This document shows positions 26,607-30,562 of a stretch of 30,562 bases of DNA, piece after piece. Made by a program: the position numbers and the translations under genes. The DNA comes from CAZACQ01 sp964483725 (GTDB taxonomy: Bacteria; Patescibacteriota; Gracilibacteria; Absconditabacterales; Absconditicoccaceae). The DNA lies in NCBI GenBank assembly GCA_964483725.1, contig CAZACQ010000013.1, positions 1 to 30,562 on the forward strand, given 5' to 3'. Under the pieces are notes generated by a model. It saw nothing but the letters and a program-made list of their open reading frames with translations, had not been told where the DNA came from and searched no databases. Within the stretch, counting starts at the first letter, position 1; the number at the start of each line of letters is the position of its first letter.

Positions 26607-26687
26607 TCCTTCCCTTCTTTAAGGGAGTTTGTTGCCACCCGGTATTGGATGGTGAGTATTATATAATTATTTAAAACCAAAAATCAA
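26607..26687 (-). promoter_or_regulatory. promoter and leader of the GC-rich gene
   Basis: On the minus strand TTGATT (26682-26687), 16 bp and TATATA (26660-26665), overlapping a TATAAT at 26658-26663. The leader has a 6-bp hairpin (TCCCTT/AAGGGA, 26611-26626) whose arm touches the Shine-Dalgarno, so initiation could be modulated. Confidence 0.5.
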
Positions 26688-26725
26688 TACCTTTTGACTT
26701 TTGTGGAAAAATAATCATTATGTAA

Positions 26726-28171
26726 CTAATCTATTTTTTTAAACAAAACTATCTTTTCTTGATTTTCCAAAGACTTTCTTGCCTTTTCACAAGAAAGCGG
26801 GATTACAGGTTCGTATAGATCTATAAGTACAGAAAGTAAGTATGACAAATTATTCAAACAAAGCTCTAATTCTTTTGGATCTTTTTCTTTTTCCCATGGA
26901 GCTTGTTCATTTACATATTTGTTTCCAAAAATAGCTAATGAATGCACCTCATTGAAAGCATTTGAAAGTTCAAACTCATCCATTAATTGAATAGCTTTAT
27001 TTTTAATATTATCAACTTCTTCTTTGAAATCTTCTTCTATATTTTCAAAGTCATTTATTTTTGCTCCCTTTTTGTTTGCTAAATTCACAACTCTACTTAA
27101 CAAATTACCAAAATTATCTGCCAATCTTGCATTTATTACATCTTTTAATTCACTTTCTTGATAATTACCATCACCAAAAGTATTCAAATATGCTCATAGA
27201 TAAAATCTTACATATTCAGCACCATACTTCTCCAATTGGTCAAAAGGAGAAACTACATTACCCAAAGATTTTGACATTTTTTGTCATTCTCAGTCTAGAA
27301 TATATCCATGCATCAAAAGTTTTTGACTAAAAGGCAAATCTGCACCTGCTAACATCCCTTGCCAAATTCATCATTGAAATCTAAGATTGTCTGGTCCAAA
27401 AATTTGAACTCACGGCCACCATTGCTTAAATTCTTCTTCATCGTTTGCATAAGCAATAGTTCAAATATAGTTTGTCAAAGCATCAAACCATACATAAATT
27501 ACTTGTTCATCATCATTTGGAACAGAAATTCACCAAGGCATTTTTTCCTTTTGTCTAGAAATACTAATATCTTGAATATCTTTGATGAAATTTTTTAATT
27601 CATTTATTTTTGAGCTAGGACTTAATACATCAGAATTTTTGTCCAAATATTCAAGAATTTGTTCTTTGTATTTGCTAATAGCAAAAAAATAATTTTCCTC
27701 AGAAACAGTAGTGCATTCTTTTTGGTGGATAGGACATTTTCAATCTATTAAGTCTTTTTCAGTTTTGAATTCTTCACAGCCTACACAATATTTTGCAGTA
27801 TATTCTTTTTTGTATATATCTCACTTATCTAGACAATGTTGCCATATTTTGTAGACATGTTTTTTATGATAATCAGCAGATGTTCTATAGAAAAAGTCAT
27901 AATCTATTTCAAATTTTTCACAAAAATCTTTGAATTGATCAGCATATTTGTCTACAAATTCTTGTGTACTTACTCACTCTTCTTGAGCTTTTTCATAAAT
28001 TTTGGAACCATGCTCATCTGTTCATAGATTGAAAAATACATTTTCTTTACCAAGCTTGTTTCTTTGATATCTTGCTATAATATCAGCTTGAATAAACTCC
28101 AAAGCATGTCATATATGTGGAGTTGAATTTACATAAGGCAATGTTGTAGTGATGTAGAATTTATTTTGCAT
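26726..28171 (-). CDS. metG: methionyl-tRNA synthetase
   Basis: A 481-aa class I aminoacyl-tRNA synthetase that charges tRNA-Met. The HIGH motif is HIGH at residues 19-22 (VNSTPHIGHALE). A zinc knuckle is C-x2-C plus CPIHQKEC in the connective peptide. WFDALTNYIG and FGPDNLRFQGGIWQ follow, then KMSKS at about residue 300 (DGEGQKMSKSLGNVV). The C-terminal anticodon-binding helices carry the conserved NxxxxxxPW region (NKYVNEQAPWEKEKD). No C-terminal tRNA-binding (EMAP-like) extension is present, giving a compact form. Gly codons are mixed TGA and GGN. It is transcribed alone, with no Shine-Dalgarno. Confidence 0.97.
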
Positions 28172-28389
28172 TTTATAAAACTTAAAATAATAAAATTTAA
28201 ATATTATTTCAACTTATAAGAAAAAATGCTAGTTTTTCAAGTTTGAAAGTCTATTTTTTGAGTTAGATAATAAATTTCAAAAATTATATAAAAATTTTAA
28301 ATCAAATATACATCCTAATCTCTAAGCCCTAACTACTAAACACTAAATACATAAAAAAATAAAATTGAATTTTATTGTTAATTTAGTAT

Positions 28390-28405
28390 AAAGTATTAAT
28401 ACTTT
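28390..28405. promoter_or_regulatory. 16-bp perfect palindrome upstream of rhomboid gene
   Basis: AAAGTATTAATACTTT lies 16 bases before the rhomboid ATG. It could be an operator or lie within the leader. The rest of 28172-28389 is AT-rich, with a CTAA-rich stretch at 28312-28350 and no gene. Confidence 0.4.
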
Positions 28406-28421
28406 AGTAGTAAATATAATT

Positions 28422-28979
28422 ATGGAACAAATAATAGAAAAGTTTAATCAATTTGTAAAATATACTTTTAGCTGAAAGCTATTAGTTTTTATGTTTGCAG
28501 TATTTATATTTATAAATTTGTATAGAGAAATAAATCCAATATTAGTAAATTATTTATTTTTAAATATACCATGAGCTATTACTCCTTGAATAATTCTTTC
28601 TAATTTTTCACATATACAACTTTTCCATTTTTTCCTAAATGCATATGGTCTATTTCTACTTTGACCACTAATAGAAAATATTTCTTGAAAAAGAATTCTT
28701 ATAAAACTAATGCTTTTTTCAATGATATTTGCTACTTTGTGAGTTTGGTTTTTATCACCTAGTGCTGTATTATGATTTTCTTGAGTGCTTATGGGTATGC
28801 TTACTTTCGTATTTTTCAAATATAAATATGAATTGTGAATGCTTAGAAATCAAGTTTGATTTTTCTTAGCATTAAATATATTTATATGATTTATGCCTTG
28901 AATATCATTTTATTGACACTTATTTGGAGCTATTTGATGATATATATATTACTATTTATTAAAAAAAATTGAAAAATAA
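28422..28979 (+). CDS. rhomboid-family intramembrane serine protease
   Basis: A 185-aa polytopic membrane protein with about six helices. The L1/helix 2 region is NFSHIQLFHFFLNAYGLFLLG (family HxxxxHxxxNMxxLxxxG). The catalytic Ser120 is in GFSG (118-121) and the catalytic His166 is in SFYGHLFGAIGG, giving the complete Ser/His dyad. It cleaves other membrane proteins within the bilayer; targets unknown, but small membrane peptides or envelope proteins are possible. Many TGA-Gly codons, including in GFSG and GHLFG. No Shine-Dalgarno. Followed by a hairpin. Confidence 0.92.
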
Positions 28980-28980
28980 A

Positions 28981-29004
28981 CCTCAAGGAGTATAACCTTG
29001 AGGC
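28981..29004 (-). terminator. terminator of the 22-aa peptide gene
   Basis: CCTCAAGG pairs with CCTTGAGG around AGTATAA. Reading the minus strand the hairpin is followed by TTTATTTTT, so it serves the peptide gene best. Confidence 0.75.
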
Positions 29005-29073
29005 TTAAAAATACATATAGAATTCAAGAATTGTACCACAAATAATAAAACAAGATACAATAAACTTTTGCAT
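29005..29073 (-). CDS. 22-aa membrane peptide
   Basis: Starts MQKFIVSCFIICGTIL and ends EFYMYF, a single hydrophobic segment with two Cys. It has a TTTGGAG Shine-Dalgarno 7-8 bases before ATG, a promoter with 16-bp spacing about 30 bases upstream and a terminator just after the stop. The single Gly is GGT. By size, layout and codon use it belongs to the set of tiny membrane peptides here. It is so short that proof of translation is needed; the regulatory signals are the main evidence. Confidence 0.52.
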   Translation of the reverse strand: MQKFIVSCFIICGTILEFYMYF

Positions 29074-29104
29074 TCTTTTCTCCAAAGATTTGAATGTAGT
29101 CTAT

Positions 29105-29132
29105 ACTATAAATAAATTTTTATAAATATCAA
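29105..29132 (-). promoter_or_regulatory. promoter of the 22-aa peptide gene
   Basis: On the minus strand TTGATA, a 16-bp spacer and TATAGT. Confidence 0.5.
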
Positions 29133-29156
29133 TATTTTATAAATTAAAAAAGTAAT

Positions 29157-29573
29157 ATGAAAGAACACTATACTGCTTGAATAATAGCTTTTGATAAAGA
29201 AAATGTAGTTTTAGCAAAATGATGGCATTGAAATTGGTGATTCCCAAAATGACATATAGAAATTTGAGAAAATAAAATAGATACTGCCATTAGAGAATTT
29301 ACAGAAGAGACATGAATTCCTGCTAAATTTTTGGAGATTGATAGTAATAAAGAATTAAAAGAAAACTACATTTTTGAAAAAAATTGAGAAAAAAGAAAAA
29401 AATATCTAAGTTTTTTTATTGCAAATTTGAAAAATTGATATGAGAAACATATCCAAAAACAAGAATGAGAAATCTTAGAAATAAAATTAGTGAAAATAAA
29501 TGAAGTTAAAAACTTTTTAAGCTTTGAAGAAAGTAAAAATACATTCGAAAAAGTAATTAATATTATTTCTTAG
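29157..29573 (+). CDS. Nudix hydrolase
   Basis: A 138-aa Nudix protein. The box GX5EX7REUXEEXGU is complete: G32, E38, R46-E47, E50-E51, G53 (GHIEIGENKIDTAIREFTEE). The preceding GNWGFPKGHIE and the start TAGIIAF resemble diadenosine-polyphosphate hydrolases (Ap4A pyrophosphatase type), so house-cleaning of dinucleotides or modified nucleotides is likely. Gly is TGA at many box positions, which again proves the code. No Shine-Dalgarno. Convergent and overlapping by 11 bases with the GNAT gene. Confidence 0.93.
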
Positions 29574-30321
29574 AAATCTTTCAATATATAAATTCATCAA
29601 TAAATTCTCAATCAGAAAATATATGCTCTTTCAACCTTCATTCTAGTTTAAATCAAAGCTTCTTTAGTATTAATAATCACCTATCATTATCTGAACGAGT
29701 TCTTGCATAAATTTTTTTCAATCAAAAATGATTGAAACCTAATTTCATAAACTCTTTCAAGGCATTGGTCATTATTCATTTTCACTGATATTCTTTTCAA
29801 AGCCAATAAGCTACTTCAGCATTTTTATTTTTTTCATCATAATCAATAAATCAGATCATTCATACTATCTCTCAAGTCATATTATCTTCAATTCACAATT
29901 GATAACTAATTCATGTATCAATCTCATTATTTGCTCTTTCTATAAATTCATAAGCATCTTGAATCGTATATGGATGATGTATATTTGCAAATTTAGCTAT
30001 TTCTTGATCATCTACATGTTTTTGTATAGAAAAAGCATCATCTTCATTTATTCTTCTAATTTTAAAATTATTTAACAATATCTCAAAATTTGAATAATCT
30101 TGATAACAAACTATTTCACCTTCTAGAAATGGTTCATCAAATCAAAAATGATCATCAATGGCTTCATCTGTAGGATCTACTGATAAAACATGATAAATAT
30201 CATTTGAAACTAAAGATAATATCCTAGAATCATTAACTTTTCACCATACTGAAAATCTTTCTTGAATGCCTCTTTTTTTATTTTGACATGTCATTATATA
30301 TTTTTTTAGTCTATCTGACAT
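29563..30321 (-). CDS. GNAT acetyltransferase with N-terminal extension
   Basis: A 252-aa protein. Residues about 87-250 form a GNAT domain of the RimJ/RimL type: FKIRRINEDDAFSIQKHV, then AEVAYWLGKEYQGKGIMTNA (acetyl-CoA pyrophosphate loop, Q/RxxGxG/A), KKIYARTRSDND and RGLLILKKLGFKLEGRLKE. Such enzymes acetylate protein N-termini (ribosomal S5, L7/L12, S18) or small amines. The N-terminal about 86 residues (MSDRLKKYIMTCQNKKRG, then strands) are an unusual added part that I do not recognise. Gly is mainly TGA. No Shine-Dalgarno. The 183 bases upstream (30322-30504) are AT-rich without a clear element. Confidence 0.85.
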
Positions 30322-30504
30322 AGTTTATAGTTATTTTAAAATTAAAACTTCGAATATATAACAATTAAATCAAAAATGTCAATAATAAATTTAAAAACAT
30401 AAATATAATTATTAAGTTTATTTATATTATAAAGTTCATATATATTAAGACTTGATTTAAAAGAAATATTTTTTAAACTAAAAAAATTTAATAAATTAAT
30501 ATCA

Positions 30505-30562
30505 ATGATGAAAAAAATACTTGTATGATTATCTTGAGGAGTAGATAGTGCTGTAACTGCTT
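30505..30562 (+). CDS. mnmA: N-terminus of a PP-loop enzyme, probably tRNA 2-thiouridylase
   Basis: The first 19 codons of a gene leaving the right edge. MMKKILVGLSGGVDSAVTA contains the PP-loop ATP pyrophosphatase motif SGGVDS. The context VGLSGGVDSAVTA fits MnmA, which thiolates U34 of tRNA. GuaA, NadE and others share the motif but normally not this close to the N-terminus. Two of three Gly are TGA. No Shine-Dalgarno. Truncated by the window. Confidence 0.7.

Noticed and set aside
28312..28350. CTAA-rich stretch as a telomere-like or phage element
   Set aside because: Irregular, short and without inverted repeats; similar low-complexity text is common in AT-rich intergenic DNA.

Overview
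The window is AT-rich and only makes sense if TGA is read as glycine (translation table 25). With TGA as a stop almost every conserved gene shatters; with TGA as Gly they become full-length proteins with intact motifs, for example the P-loop of the CooC-like ATPase, the rhodanese active-site loop, the Nudix box and the RadA Walker A. This points to Absconditabacteria (SR1) or Gracilibacteria (BD1-5) of the Candidate Phyla Radiation. A tRNA with anticodon CCG that carries tRNA-Trp identity features favours Absconditabacteria, where CGA/CGG to Trp reassignment has been reported (recalled from the literature, not checked here). All coordinates below use table 25.

Layout. 1-5513: an FMN-binding-like lipoprotein, pgl, xthA, rimO, a VanW-like protein overlapping a 3-methyladenine glycosylase, and a lone receiver domain. 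5598-9109: two paralogous Cys-rich small proteins flanking an InsA-like zinc-ribbon/HTH protein and a CooC-like ATPase, then a radical SAM/SPASM-like enzyme. 9110-11557: a heptamer repeat, a GC-rich hairpin, the CCG tRNA, an Aer-like chemoreceptor and a 31-aa membrane peptide. 11570-15092 (minus): guaB, a metallophosphoesterase and a THUMP rRNA methyltransferase. 15203-18763: a two-helix membrane protein, truD, a rhodanese lipoprotein, hflX and an HD phosphohydrolase. 18769-19589: two unknown genes, followed by a 100-N gap. 19768-23206: radA, small membrane proteins, a membrane-anchored methyltransferase and an LD-carboxypeptidase. 23339-25568: a small helical protein, two tiny membrane peptides and a four-gene minor pilin operon. 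25674-30562: a phosphoesterase, a GC-rich broken gene, metG, a rhomboid protease, a 22-aa peptide, a Nudix hydrolase, a GNAT acetyltransferase and the start of a probable mnmA.

The genes fall into two sharply separated classes. About thirty housekeeping-type genes use TGA heavily for glycine and have no Shine-Dalgarno sequence. Fourteen others (the Cys-rich pair, the chemoreceptor, the pilin operon, a 69-aa protein, five peptides of 22-31 aa and the broken GC-rich gene) each have a clear Shine-Dalgarno and essentially no TGA codons. Promoters of both classes look alike, TTGAnn then usually 16 bp then TATAnT.

Most interesting points: the Trp-like CCG tRNA with a handful of CGG/CGA codons that can be tested; the Shine-Dalgarno/TGA dichotomy; the Cys-rich/CooC/radical SAM neighbourhood; the series of tiny one-helix peptides; and a TGA in the first pilin gene that sits exactly where a standard-code stop would be.
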